From: Paraburkholderia sp. UYCP14C
GTDB lineage: Bacteria; Pseudomonadota; Gammaproteobacteria; Burkholderiales; Burkholderiaceae
Assembly (NCBI RefSeq): GCF_004197395.1
Contig: NZ_SELS01000033.1
Location: 1-64,000, forward strand
Length of the DNA: 64,000 bases
Direction: 5' to 3'
Every line of letters starts with the position of its first letter. Position 1 is the first letter of the stretch. This document shows positions 27,532-36,420 of the stretch, piece by piece. The notes under the pieces are model-generated. The model worked only from the letters and a program-made list of their open reading frames with translations. It had not been told where the DNA came from and did no database searches. Both the position numbers and the translations under genes were made by a program.

Positions 27532-28497
27532 TCAGCGCAGGGCGTCGTCGGGTAGATGCGGCAGTACGCGGGCCAGCGCTGGCCGGATGCTGTGATCGAG
27601 CACGCTACGCGTGAGCTCGATGATCTCCGACGCAAAGTCGTCCCATTCGCCCTGACGATGCAGCAGGAAAAAATCACGACGCCCGAGACGGCTATCGGGC
27701 AATGGCAATACGGCGATCTCGTCAAGATAGTGACGCGCTTGCCACAAACAAAGTGGCGTCGAAATCGCAAATCCGAGCCGGGCGACCACCAGACTCAATA
27801 GCGGATCGGTCGCATCGAATTCATAGCGTCGCGCGCTCTCTATGCCAAGGTGCCGCGCGAACCGCTCGACCTGCTGACCGATCACGGAGCGCGCCGTATA
27901 GCGGATCAGTGGCAATTCCAGCGCAAGCGTGCGCCAGTCGACGTTCTTGCGCTGCTTGAGATAAGGGCGCGCTACGACGGCCACGAATGCTTCCGAGAAC
28001 AGCGGTACTTCGACGATTCGTGCGTCGTTCAGAGGGGTCTGCGTGCAGATCGCCACGTCGAGTTCACGGTCATGTAACTGTTTGCTGAGGCCTGGCGTCA
28101 GGCCGGACCAGAGAGAAATCTGCCGCGCCGAGCCCGATACTGCGCGGATGAGCTCGGGCCCTACCGTGGCCGCGAACGAATCCACACAGCCGAGCCGCAC
28201 CGGCAGTTTCCCTGCATGCGACGCGTCTCCAACGCGCGTGCTCACCATCTGCGCATGCTCGATCAACGGACCGGCCAGTTCCAGCAACGCGCGCCCGGCG
28301 ATATTGGGGCGCGGCGGCCGGCTTTCCCTATCGAACAGCTCGACGCCCTGATCGCGCTCCAGCGCGCCGATGGCCTGGCTGATCGCGCTCTGGCTCACGC
28401 CCAGTTGCTTCGCCGCGCCCGTCATGGACCCGGCTTCGCAGACGGCGATAAAAGCCTGCAACGCGCGCAGGTCGATGGGAGGTTGAGTTCGTCTCAT
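27532..28497 (-). CDS. LysR-family regulator
   Basis: 321 residues. HTH at 8-70 (ALQAFIAVCEAGSMTGAAKQ, then LGVSQSAISQAIGALERD) and a LysR substrate-binding domain after residue 90. The ATG at 28497 follows GGAG. It lies 23 bases upstream of hutG on the same strand and is divergent from the DAO-flavoprotein/ETF operon. The spacer has ATAAGTTTGCCTAAT (28629-28643), a weak T-N11-A candidate site. It probably controls both sides. Confidence 0.87.
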   Translation of the reverse strand: MRRTQPPIDLRALQAFIAVCEAGSMTGAAKQLGVSQSAISQAIGALERDQGVELFDRESRPPRPNIAGRALLELAGPLIEHAQMVSTRVGDASHAGKLPVRLGCVDSFAATVGPELIRAVSGSARQISLWSGLTPGLSKQLHDRELDVAICTQTPLNDARIVEVPLFSEAFVAVVARPYLKQRKNVDWRTLALELPLIRYTARSVIGQQVERFARHLGIESARRYEFDATDPLLSLVVARLGFAISTPLCLWQARHYLDEIAVLPLPDSRLGRRDFFLLHRQGEWDDFASEIIELTRSVLDHSIRPALARVLPHLPDDALR

Positions 28498-28705
28498 GAA
28501 AAACTCCGCTGGTTGTCGCCTTTGGCTTCTCGCCCTCTTGCCCACTTACCCTCTTGCCACGGAAGAGCCTGCATGATGCTTTTTTTCTTCCGGCACCCGA
28601 AGAGCATGAGCAATCCACGGTCTGAACCATAAGTTTGCCTAATACAAAAGTCCCGTGGGTTTTCGGCTGTCTAGAATCGGCTCCATCTTCAACGCAGAGG
28701 TTCAC

Positions 28706-29893
28706 ATGAGCCATTACGATTTTGTTGTGATCGGAGCCGGTGTAATTGGAGCCTCGGTGGCCCATCATCTGGCCGCGCTCGGCGCGAAAAGCGTGCTTGT
28801 TCTCGAGCGCAGCACCATTGGTGCGGGCACGACGTCGCAGTCGTCCGGTCTGTTGCGCACCCATTATTCGGTGAAACAGAACGTCGAACTGGCCCGCTCG
28901 TCGTGGTGGGCGTTCAACAATTTCGCCGAATACGTCGGCGATGACGAAGCATCATGCGGTCTCGTCAAGTGCGGTTACATGATCTGTGCGCCGGACGGCG
29001 ACAAGATCGAGCCGTTGCACGCGTCGTTGACCACGCAGCAGGACATGGGCATCGAAGTCCAGTTGCTCGACAGGTCCGAGGCGCGTGAACGCCTGCCGAT
29101 CGCTCAGTTCGATAACGCCGCGTTGATCGGCTACGAGCCGGAAGCGGGCTTCGCGGACGCATATCTGGTGGCAACCAGTTTCGCTCGCGCCGCGCGCCGG
29201 CAGGGCGTCAGGATCATGGAAGGCGTAAGCGTCACCGGCGTGCTGCGCGAGGGCCGCAAGGTGGTCGGCGTCGAGACGACGGCGGGTTCGTTCAGTTGCG
29301 GCACACTGATCAGCACGCAGAACATCTGGACACCGGAGATCGCCAGTTGGCTTGACGTGGATCTGCCGGTAAAGCCTGAACGTCATACGGTGCTCGCGCT
29401 GGAATGCGATGCGGCCGCCTATTCCTTCAAGATGCCCGCGTTCAAAGATCTCAGTTCGGCCGGCATGCTGTATTACCGCAGCTATGGCGGCAGTCAGATG
29501 CTGGTGTCCGAAGGCGTGGTCGGCGAGACGTTGAATGCCCCCGAGACCGAGCAAGGTGATATTTCGCTCGATTACGTCGGCGAAGTCGGCGCGCAAGTGG
29601 CCGAGCGCTTTCCCGCTTATGAGGCCGCCGGTCTCGCGTCGTCGTGGACCGGTGTGTACGACGTCACGCCCGACTGGAATCCGGTACTCGGCTCCGTTGG
29701 CGATATCGAGGGCCTCGTCGTCGGGTTCGGCTTCTCCGGCCACGGATTCAAGCTGTCGCCGGGCGTCGGCAAGATCCTCGCGCAGCATGCACTTGGGCTG
29801 CCCACTGACGTCTCGCTGGCCCCCTACGCGTTGAGCCGGTTCGCGAGCGGTGCGCTGCTCGTCGGCAAATACGGCGCAGGCGCCGTGTCCTGA
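28706..29893 (+). CDS. DAO-family FAD-dependent oxidoreductase
   Basis: 395 residues of the D-amino acid/sarcosine oxidase superfamily. FAD motif VVIGAGVIGASVAHHLAALG at residues 7-26, GTTSQSSGLLRTHYS, and the C-terminal PVLGSVGDIEGLVVGFGFSG with HGFKLSPGVG. The genes that follow encode EtfB and EtfA, so the flavoprotein is more likely an ETF-dependent dehydrogenase than an oxidase. Candidate substrates are N-methyl or N-alkyl amino acids, for example sarcosine-like compounds or N-methylglutamate. First gene of its operon, under the divergent LysR regulator. Confidence 0.83.
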   Translation: MSHYDFVVIGAGVIGASVAHHLAALGAKSVLVLERSTIGAGTTSQSSGLLRTHYSVKQNVELARSSWWAFNNFAEYVGDDEASCGLVKCGYMICAPDGDKIEPLHASLTTQQDMGIEVQLLDRSEARERLPIAQFDNAALIGYEPEAGFADAYLVATSFARAARRQGVRIMEGVSVTGVLREGRKVVGVETTAGSFSCGTLISTQNIWTPEIASWLDVDLPVKPERHTVLALECDAAAYSFKMPAFKDLSSAGMLYYRSYGGSQMLVSEGVVGETLNAPETEQGDISLDYVGEVGAQVAERFPAYEAAGLASSWTGVYDVTPDWNPVLGSVGDIEGLVVGFGFSGHGFKLSPGVGKILAQHALGLPTDVSLAPYALSRFASGALLVGKYGAGAVS

Positions 29894-29909
29894 TCAGGAG
29901 CCTGTCCAC

Positions 29910-30689
29910 ATGACCATTCGAATTCTCGTTCCCGTCAAACGGGTCGTCGATGCCAACGTGCGCGTGCGGGTCAGCGCAAGCGGCGCGATCGACACGACCG
30001 GTTTGAAGATGTCGCTCAATCCCTTCGACGAATGCGCGGTCGAACAGGCGCTGCAACTCCGGGAGGCAGGCGTGGCCGCCCAGGTGACGGTCGTGACGTG
30101 CGGCCAGTCCACGAGCCAGGACGTGTTGCGCACCGCCCTCGCCATGGGCGCCGACGACGCGGCGCTGATCGATACCGGCGCCGCCAGCGCCCGGCTGGAC
30201 TCGCTGGCCGTCGCGCGCTTGCTGCGCGCGTACATGGCGACAAGCGACTTCGGCCTCGTGCTATGCGGCAAGCAGGCGATCGACAACGACATTGGCGGCG
30301 TCGCCGCCATGCTTGCGGCACTGCTTGGCTGGCCGCAGGCCCTGAACGCAAGCGCGTTGTCCGCACATGGCGCCCACTGGCGGGTGACGTGCGGCGATGA
30401 CGGTGGCACATCGACGTGGGAACTGGACGGTCCAAGCGTCGTCAGCGCGGACCTGCGTCTGGTCGAGCCACGTCGCGTCACGCTGCCGAGCATCGTCAAG
30501 GCGAAGCAGAAGCCGCTTGTGACGATCGACGGCGGATCGCTCGGTGTCGATCTGACACCGGGCACGACAATCGACGAATTGCGCAATCCGCCCGTGCGCG
30601 AAGCCGGCATCAAGGTCGCGAATACGGCTGGGCTGCTGGATGCGCTCGCCGCGCAACACCTGTTCAACAACCTGGGAGCACGGACATGA
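29910..30689 (+). CDS. etfB: electron transfer flavoprotein beta subunit
   Basis: 259 residues: IRILVPVKRVVDANVRV, LNPFDECAVEQALQLRE, and the AMP-binding GADDAALID and GKQAIDNDIGG segments, then LPSIVKAKQKP. It pairs with EtfA and carries electrons from the upstream flavoprotein. A 16-base gap follows the DAO gene, with AGGAG before the ATG. The stop overlaps the EtfA start (ATGA). It is somewhat divergent from housekeeping EtfB, as expected of a dedicated copy. Confidence 0.9.
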   Translation: MTIRILVPVKRVVDANVRVRVSASGAIDTTGLKMSLNPFDECAVEQALQLREAGVAAQVTVVTCGQSTSQDVLRTALAMGADDAALIDTGAASARLDSLAVARLLRAYMATSDFGLVLCGKQAIDNDIGGVAAMLAALLGWPQALNASALSAHGAHWRVTCGDDGGTSTWELDGPSVVSADLRLVEPRRVTLPSIVKAKQKPLVTIDGGSLGVDLTPGTTIDELRNPPVREAGIKVANTAGLLDALAAQHLFNNLGART

Positions 30690-31618
30690 GAAGCCTTGTG
30701 GTAGGGGAATGGGAACACGACGCGCTCGCGGAATCGACGCGGCGCGCGGTCACTGCGGCGCTCCAACGTGGCTTTCCGGTTGACGTCATGGTGCCCGCAG
30801 CAGGTGCCGAGGCTGCGTCCGGCATTGCCGGGGTGGAACGCGTGCTCGTTATCGCAGGTGATGCGGCGCATGCCCAGGTGCCCGAAACGCTCGGCAGTCA
30901 GCTTCAGGCCGTCTCTGACGATTACACGCTGATCGTCGCGAGTCACCGCAATCTCGGCCGCAGCGCGTTGCCGCGCGCCGCTGCGCTGACCGATGGCGCG
31001 TTTCTCGCGGACGTGACCGGTATCGACGCGCAAGGCAGCTTCACGCGTGGTCTTTACGCAGGCAGCGTGATCGCGAAAGTATCGGTCACAGCGCGCGTGA
31101 CGTTTGCCACGATACGCACATCCTCTTTCGTTGCGGCGGAGCCATCAGGCGGCGCTGCAACGATTGTGGAAACGAAACCGGCGGCCGCGTTCGAGAAAAC
31201 GAGGTTGCTGGAGCGCCAGGCATCCGGACAATCCCGACGCGATCTGGGCACGGCGCGTGTTGTCGTTGCCGGCGGCCGTGGGATGGCGTCGAAAGACAAC
31301 ATGGACCGGCTCGGCGGTCTCGCTGAACGCGTAGGCGCGGCGCTCGGCGCGTCGCGCGCCGCCGTGGATGCAGGCTATGCGCCGAACGCTGTGCAAGTGG
31401 GACAGACGGGCAAAACGGTCGCACCGGATCTGTACTTCGCGTTCGGCATCTCCGGCGCGATCCAGCATCTGGCCGGCATGAAAGACTCGAAGGTGATCGT
31501 CGCGGTGAACAAGGACCCGGATGCGCCCATCTTTTCGGTGGCGGATTACGGCATTGTCGGTGATCTGTTCGATGTGTTGGGTGAACTGGAAGCCCACGTC
31601 AGTGCAAAGGCGGCGTGA
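30686..31618 (+). CDS. etfA: electron transfer flavoprotein alpha subunit
   Basis: 310 residues. The C-terminal FAD domain is well conserved: [38 protein letters not shown] and [21 protein letters not shown]. The N-terminal domain is more variable. The ATG overlaps the etfB stop. It passes electrons on to ETF-quinone oxidoreductase, encoded two genes downstream. It belongs with the DAO dehydrogenase rather than fatty acid oxidation, judged by its operon. Confidence 0.92.
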   Translation: MRSLVVGEWEHDALAESTRRAVTAALQRGFPVDVMVPAAGAEAASGIAGVERVLVIAGDAAHAQVPETLGSQLQAVSDDYTLIVASHRNLGRSALPRAAALTDGAFLADVTGIDAQGSFTRGLYAGSVIAKVSVTARVTFATIRTSSFVAAEPSGGAATIVETKPAAAFEKTRLLERQASGQSRRDLGTARVVVAGGRGMASKDNMDRLGGLAERVGAALGASRAAVDAGYAPNAVQVGQTGKTVAPDLYFAFGISGAIQHLAGMKDSKVIVAVNKDPDAPIFSVADYGIVGDLFDVLGELEAHVSAKAA

Positions 31619-32292
31619 TGAAACTCGACCCTCTCAACCCCGTTTCGCGCGATACCGGCGAAGGGCTGCGTCATCTGAAAACGCAGCGCGTCGAAGAAAC
31701 CCTGCCGTCAGTCCGCTTTCTCGACTGCACGTCGGTTGCGCCCGAACCATGGGCCAACGGCGGCGGCACCACCCGCACCCTCGCCCGTGGCACGAACCCT
31801 GCTGGTATAGCGGATTGGCGTGTGAGTCTGGCGGACCTCAAGGGCGCGGCGCGGTTTTCGCAATTCACCGGCTTCGATCGAACGATGCTGGTGATCGGTG
31901 ACGGCGCAGTCGATCTGCACTCGCAAGATGGACAGTTGCTCGCACAGATGGGGCAGCCCGTGCACTTTTCCGGTGACCTGCATGTCTGGATCAGCTTGCC
32001 AACGAAACCCGTCCAGGTACTGAACGTGATGACGCGCCGGGAAGCGTGCCGCGCGAGTGTTAGCGTCGCGACGAATGCGCTGAGGATCACACCAGCCAGC
32101 GTACAACTGTTAATCAGCCTGTCCGGTCAATGGACCGCGTCGAGCGCGTTGCTGAAGAACGTCAAGTTGCCCGCCATGCACGGCATCTGGATCGAAGGTC
32201 GCAGCGAAGAGCTGGATCTACACCACGTTGGGCCCGGCGCGAAACTGGTATCAATTGCGATCGAACCAGTCGATCCATCCCCCGTGCAATAA
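31618..32292 (+). CDS. HutD/Ves family protein
   Basis: 224 residues with the HutD cupin pattern: PEPWANGGGTTRTLARG, DWRVSLADLKGAARFSQF, GFDRTMLVIGDGAVDL, then LHVWISLP. The start ATG overlaps the etfA stop (ATGA). HutD in pseudomonads lies in the histidine operon and is reported to tune it, with formylglutamate a proposed ligand. No hutH, hutU or hutI is present here, so its link is to hutG and the flavoprotein operon. Probably a sensor or small-molecule regulator. Confidence 0.8.
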   Translation: MKLDPLNPVSRDTGEGLRHLKTQRVEETLPSVRFLDCTSVAPEPWANGGGTTRTLARGTNPAGIADWRVSLADLKGAARFSQFTGFDRTMLVIGDGAVDLHSQDGQLLAQMGQPVHFSGDLHVWISLPTKPVQVLNVMTRREACRASVSVATNALRITPASVQLLISLSGQWTASSALLKNVKLPAMHGIWIEGRSEELDLHHVGPGAKLVSIAIEPVDPSPVQ

Positions 32293-32303
32293 CGAATGCA
32301 ACC

Positions 32304-33971
32304 ATGCAAAACCTGATTGAGCAGTACGACCCGCGCGAGTCGATGGAATACGACGTCGTGATCGTCGGCGGCGGCCCGGCCGGCCTGTCCGCGGCGATCC
32401 GCCTGAAGCAGCTGGCGGCTGAAAAAGGCGTCGAGCTTGGCGTGTGCGTACTGGAAAAAGGCTCGGAGATCGGGGCGCATATCCTGTCGGGTGCGGTGAT
32501 GGACCCTCGCGCGCTGACCGAGCTGATTCCGGACTGGAAAGAAAAAGGCGCACCGCTGACGGTCGACGTGACCGAAGACCGCTTCCTGTTCCTGTCCGCA
32601 ACCGGTGCGAAGAGCGTGCCGACCTGGGCGCTGCCGGACAATTTCAAGAACCACGGCAACTACGTGATCAGCCTCGCGAACGTGACGCGCTGGCTGGGTC
32701 AGCAGGCCGAGGCGCTCGGCGTCGAGATTTTCCCGGGCTTTCCGGCGGCCGAAGTGCTGTACAACGACGACGGCTCGGTCAAGGGTGTCGCCACGGGCAA
32801 CCTCGGCATCGGCAAGGACGGCGAGCCGACCGAGAACTTCCAGCTCGGCATGGAGCTGCACGCGAAGTACACGCTGTTCTCCGAAGGCGCGCGCGGCCAC
32901 CTTGGCCGCCAGCTGAACGAGAAGTTCAAGCTGCGTGACGGCGTCGATCCGCAGGTGTACGGCCTCGGCATCAAGGAGCTGTGGGAGATCGATCCCGCGA
33001 AGCACAAGCCGGGTCTGGTGATGCACACGGCCGGCTGGCCGCTGGAGAACGACACGTACGGCGGCTCGTTCCTCTATCACATGGACAACAACCAGGTCGT
33101 GGTCGGCTTCGTGGTCGGTCTCGGCTATTCGAATCCGTACCTGTCGCCGTTCGAGGAATTCCAGCGCTACAAGACGCATCCGGCGATCCGTGCGATGCTC
33201 GACGGCGGCAAGCGGGTGTCGTACGGCGCGCGGGCGATCACCGCGGGTGGCCTGCTGTCGCTGCCGAAGCTGGTGTTCCCGGGTGGCGCGCTGATCGGTG
33301 ACGATGCTGGCTTCCTGAACGCCTCGCGGATCAAGGGCTCGCATGCGGCGATCAAGACCGGCATGCTGGCTGCTGACGCTGCTTTTGAAGCCGTGCAGGC
33401 CGGACGCACCAGCGATGAACTCACCGCGTATCCGGAGTCGTTCAAGACTTCGTGGCTGCATACCGAATTGCATCGTGCGCGCAACTTCAAGCAGTGGATG
33501 AGCAAGGGCCTGTACCTCGGTACCTTGATGGTCGGCGTCGAGCAGAAGCTGCTGGGCGGCAATGTGCCGTGGACGCTGCATCACCAGCATTCCGATCACG
33601 AGATGCTGAAGCCCGCCTCCCAGTGCAAGCCGATTGTCTATCCGAAGCCGGATGGCAAGCTGACGTTTGACCGGCTCTCTTCAGTGTTTATCTCGAACAC
33701 CAACCATGAAGAGAATCAGCCGGCTCACCTGACGCTGAAAGATCCTTCGGTACCGGTGAACGTGAACTGGCAGACCTATGCCGGTCCGGAATCGCGCTAC
33801 TGCCCGGCTGCGGTGTATGAGTTCGTGAAGAACGACGAGGGCAGCGAGCGGCTGGTGATCAACGCGCAGAACTGCGTGCATTGCAAGACCTGCGATATCA
33901 AGGACCCGACCCAGAACATCCTGTGGGTCGCGCCGGAAGGCGGCGGCGGGCCGAACTACGTCAATATGTAA
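32304..33971 (+). CDS. electron transfer flavoprotein-ubiquinone oxidoreductase
   Basis: 555 residues, very close to the ETF-QO family: YDVVIVGGGPAGLSAAIRL, EIGAHILSGAVMDPRAL, GGSFLYHMDNNQVVVGFVVG, and a C-terminal 4Fe-4S segment with CPAAVYEF and NCVHCKTCDIKDP. It takes electrons from EtfAB and reduces membrane ubiquinone. It lies 11 bases after the HutD-like gene, so the operon carries the whole chain from substrate to quinone. ETF-QO is normally single-copy and unlinked; its presence here suggests a dedicated chain or the genome's only copy. Confidence 0.93.
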   Translation: MQNLIEQYDPRESMEYDVVIVGGGPAGLSAAIRLKQLAAEKGVELGVCVLEKGSEIGAHILSGAVMDPRALTELIPDWKEKGAPLTVDVTEDRFLFLSATGAKSVPTWALPDNFKNHGNYVISLANVTRWLGQQAEALGVEIFPGFPAAEVLYNDDGSVKGVATGNLGIGKDGEPTENFQLGMELHAKYTLFSEGARGHLGRQLNEKFKLRDGVDPQVYGLGIKELWEIDPAKHKPGLVMHTAGWPLENDTYGGSFLYHMDNNQVVVGFVVGLGYSNPYLSPFEEFQRYKTHPAIRAMLDGGKRVSYGARAITAGGLLSLPKLVFPGGALIGDDAGFLNASRIKGSHAAIKTGMLAADAAFEAVQAGRTSDELTAYPESFKTSWLHTELHRARNFKQWMSKGLYLGTLMVGVEQKLLGGNVPWTLHHQHSDHEMLKPASQCKPIVYPKPDGKLTFDRLSSVFISNTNHEENQPAHLTLKDPSVPVNVNWQTYAGPESRYCPAAVYEFVKNDEGSERLVINAQNCVHCKTCDIKDPTQNILWVAPEGGGGPNYVNM

Positions 33972-34034
33972 CGGTGCTGTCAATACGAGGATCGAACGGC
34001 GAGCGACAGTCGGCGTAGCCCAAGCCGTTACAGC

Positions 34035-34556
34035 GTGCAAGGCGGCGACACGGCAGCGGTGCTCGATTGTGTACGCCGTGCGAAGGAGCGCTGCCGGCTT
34101 GCGCCCGAGGCCAAGGTACATTCCTGCTATGAGGCCGGGCGCGATGGCTGGTGGCTGCACCGCTGGTTGACCGCGCAACGCATCGACAACCCCGTGGTTG
34201 ATTCTGCCAGCATCGAAGTGAACCGACGCGCAAGGCGGCCCAAGAACGACCGCCTCGATGGCGACAGGCTGCTCGCCATGCTCAGGCGCCATCACGCCGG
34301 TGAGCGCGTCTGGGCGGTGCTGCGCGAGCCCACGCCCGCGCAGGAAGATGCTCGTCGAACTGGCATGGCGCTGGCTGCGCCTGCAGCCAGGCAGCCTCCT
34401 GACTGAGTGGTTCAACCGGCGCTTTGCGGGCAACGGCAAGCGGATGCGACGGGTGGGCATCGTCGCGCTGGCACGGCGTCTTGCCATCGCGCTATGGCGC
34501 TACCTGGAACACGGCGACATCCCGGCCGGGGCCGCGCTCAAACCTGTTGTCCCCTG
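34035..34556 (+). pseudogene. IS110-family transposase, internally deleted
   Basis: Two halves of an IS110 transposase lie in different frames. The N-terminal part has CYEAGRDGWWLHRWLTAQ, DNPVVDSASIEVNRRARR, and ERVWAVLREPTPAQEDARR. The C-terminal part has RKMLVELAWRWLRLQPGS and RRFAGNGKRMRRVGIVALAR. They meet at about 34350 across GATGCTCGTCGAA, so an internal deletion removed the middle region. Not functional. Confidence 0.85.
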
Positions 34557-34927
34557 AAGTGCCGGGTCAACATCGTTCGCGTGGTCTGGCAAGGAACACA
34601 TCATGATGAGAGGTCGACGCGCCCGTAACGTCGGGGGGTCACCGCACGGTGACCGAAGCCAACGATGGGGCGCGGCGGTAACTGGGGTTTGCCAGTGCGC
34701 CTTGCGCGCATGCTGCATGAGGTGCAGGCCGTTTATGCACTGCACGGATAGAAGTTCGTTCCGGCACTGGCTGGAACGCTCGCCACACCCCGACCTCGGA
34801 TCAGGATCGAACCACCGTGCGACACGACCGCTTCACATCACTCGCAATACAAAGGTGCCGGGATGAAATCTGATCCGTTTACCTGACAATCGAACACGGC
34901 TTGACAAACAAGTCCCCATAGAAGCCG
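34557..34927 (+). mobile_element. IS110 downstream tail and right end remnant
   Basis: About 370 non-coding bases after the transposase C-terminus, ending near GGCTTGACAAACAAGTCCCC, where MFS coding sequence resumes on the other strand. A hairpin GGTCACCG-CA-CGGTGACC lies at 34637-34654. Long non-coding ends of IS110-type elements can hold a guide (bridge) RNA; here the element is dead, so any such RNA is a relic. Boundaries are approximate. Confidence 0.5.
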
Positions 34928-35088
34928 ACGTTCACGCGATCGAGAAGAGCAAAGAAGTAAAGCAGGATCAGGAGAGGCGGCACGGGTTGACGCTCCGAAC
35001 GCGCGTCGGCCATCATACCGGCGTGCACTGGTCTCATCACCTCCATGCAGACATCACTGATCGATCCCGACCGCCGCGATGCGGTCAC
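34915..35088 (-). pseudogene. MFS transporter N-terminal fragment, cut by IS110
   Basis: Reading leftward, the frame carries PPLLILLYFFALLDRVNVGF, the first membrane helix and the following DRVN motif of anion:cation symporter-type MFS proteins. The match stops exactly where the IS110 end sequence begins, and the rest of the transporter is not in the window. It lies downstream of the MDR oxidoreductase gene in the same direction, so an uptake gene of that cluster was probably lost. Confidence 0.65.
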
Positions 35089-35139
35089 GCATGACCGTCA
35101 GATGCAAACGATTCTCCACTCGGGTACTAAAAATATCGC

Positions 35140-36162
35140 TTACATTTGACCCGCGTTGAGGTGGATCAGACGCTTGCCCAGATTCTCACCTCGGTACAGG
35201 CCCGCGATCGCGTCCGGCGCGGCTTCGATGCCGTCAAGCATGTCCTCCACGTACTTCAATTGACCGCCTCGCACCCATTCTGCGAGGTCAGTACGTGCCT
35301 GCGCGTAGTAGTCCAGATGATCGAAGATGACGAACCCTTGCATCCGAGCGCGCTTGACGAGAATGTGGCGTTCAATGCGAGGCCCAAGTGGTGGAGGGTT
35401 CCAGCTCGGTATCGAGGCAGTGCCGCAGACAACGATGCGCGCGCCGATGGTCAGGTGTGTCATGACGGCATCAGTTACCGGACCGGCCGTGTTGTCGAAG
35501 TACACGTCCACGCCGCCTGAACACGCATCGGCCAGGCGTTCGGGGAAATCCGGCGCTTTGTAGTCGACGGCCTGGTCGAAGCCAAAACGCTCCATACACA
35601 GCTCGCGCTTCACCTCTCCACCGGTGATCCCCACGGTGCGACAACCATGTAACCGCGCGATCTGCCCCACGCACGAACCGACAGCGCCAGCGGCCGTGGA
35701 AACCACGACGGTTTCGCCAGGTTTAGGCTGACCGATTTGCAGCAAACCATAGTGAGCCGTGACGCCATTGATGCCCAGCACTCCGAGTGCAGTGGACAGC
35801 GGCAGGTCGACCTCATCAATACGGCGCTCAATTTGAGTACCATCGACGAGTGCGAACTCCTGCCACCCGAACATACCGGTCACCGCGGTTCCCACCGGCC
35901 AGTCAGGATGCTGCGACGCCACGATACGTCCCGCGGCGAACGATCGCATCACGCTGCCCAACGCAACGGGCTCCGAGTAGTTAGCGACGGCACTGACCCA
36001 GCCACGCATTGCTGGCTCGACCGATAGCCACTCGTTGCGAACTACCACCTGGCCCGCGCCGGGGACCGGCACCGTTGTCTCGACGATGCGGAAGTGTTCC
36101 GCCTGCGGGATGCCATCTGGGCGGCTAGTGAGGACCACCTGCCGATTCGATCTTAAAGTCAT
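35140..36162 (-). CDS. NADP-dependent MDR oxidoreductase (CurA-like)
   Basis: About 340 residues of the zinc-free medium-chain reductase group that includes curcumin/leukotriene reductases: NEWLSVEPAMRGWVS near the N-terminus, GQPKPGETVVVSTAAGAVGS for NADP binding, VDVYFDNTAGPVTDAV and the C-terminal GENLGKRLIHL. It reduces carbon-carbon double bonds of enones. The ATG at 36162 follows AAAGGAT. Last intact gene before the broken MFS gene. A close homologue with another role lies at 55169-56194. Confidence 0.87.
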   Translation of the reverse strand: MTLRSNRQVVLTSRPDGIPQAEHFRIVETTVPVPGAGQVVVRNEWLSVEPAMRGWVSAVANYSEPVALGSVMRSFAAGRIVASQHPDWPVGTAVTGMFGWQEFALVDGTQIERRIDEVDLPLSTALGVLGINGVTAHYGLLQIGQPKPGETVVVSTAAGAVGSCVGQIARLHGCRTVGITGGEVKRELCMERFGFDQAVDYKAPDFPERLADACSGGVDVYFDNTAGPVTDAVMTHLTIGARIVVCGTASIPSWNPPPLGPRIERHILVKRARMQGFVIFDHLDYYAQARTDLAEWVRGGQLKYVEDMLDGIEAAPDAIAGLYRGENLGKRLIHLNAGQM

Positions 36163-36420
36163 GGAATCATCCTTTAGCATGTCATCACAGCACATTGGGA
36201 AGAGATGCGGCCTGGCGCACACTCGGGCAAGTCACGCCAATGGACGACCTCGGACGCTTTGCCGTTTCGTTCAATGACCAAACATTTCACGTGCTTTCTT
36301 CTTCGCTCAAGTTACGGTTCAAATCATCACGAAGCCCAGCCCACCATCCAGGTTCATTTCCGGCCACAGCCAGGGTGATTTTCTGTCAATCCTCGGTCCA
36401 ACCGAAGGCCGAATTGGTGG

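Noticed and set aside
32127-33599. A 490-codon minus-strand frame
   Set aside because: It lies wholly antisense to ETF-QO and its neighbour, with composition typical of the complement of GC3-rich coding sequence.
19770-33971. A plain histidine utilisation (hut) locus
   Set aside because: Only hutG and a HutD-like gene are present; hutH, hutU, hutI and a histidine transporter are not, and the neighbours belong to amine and ETF chemistry.
34637-34654. Perfect hairpin GGTCACCG-CA-CGGTGACC
   Set aside because: It lies within dead IS110 tail sequence, has too short a loop and no T tract, so it is not called as a terminator or RNA gene.
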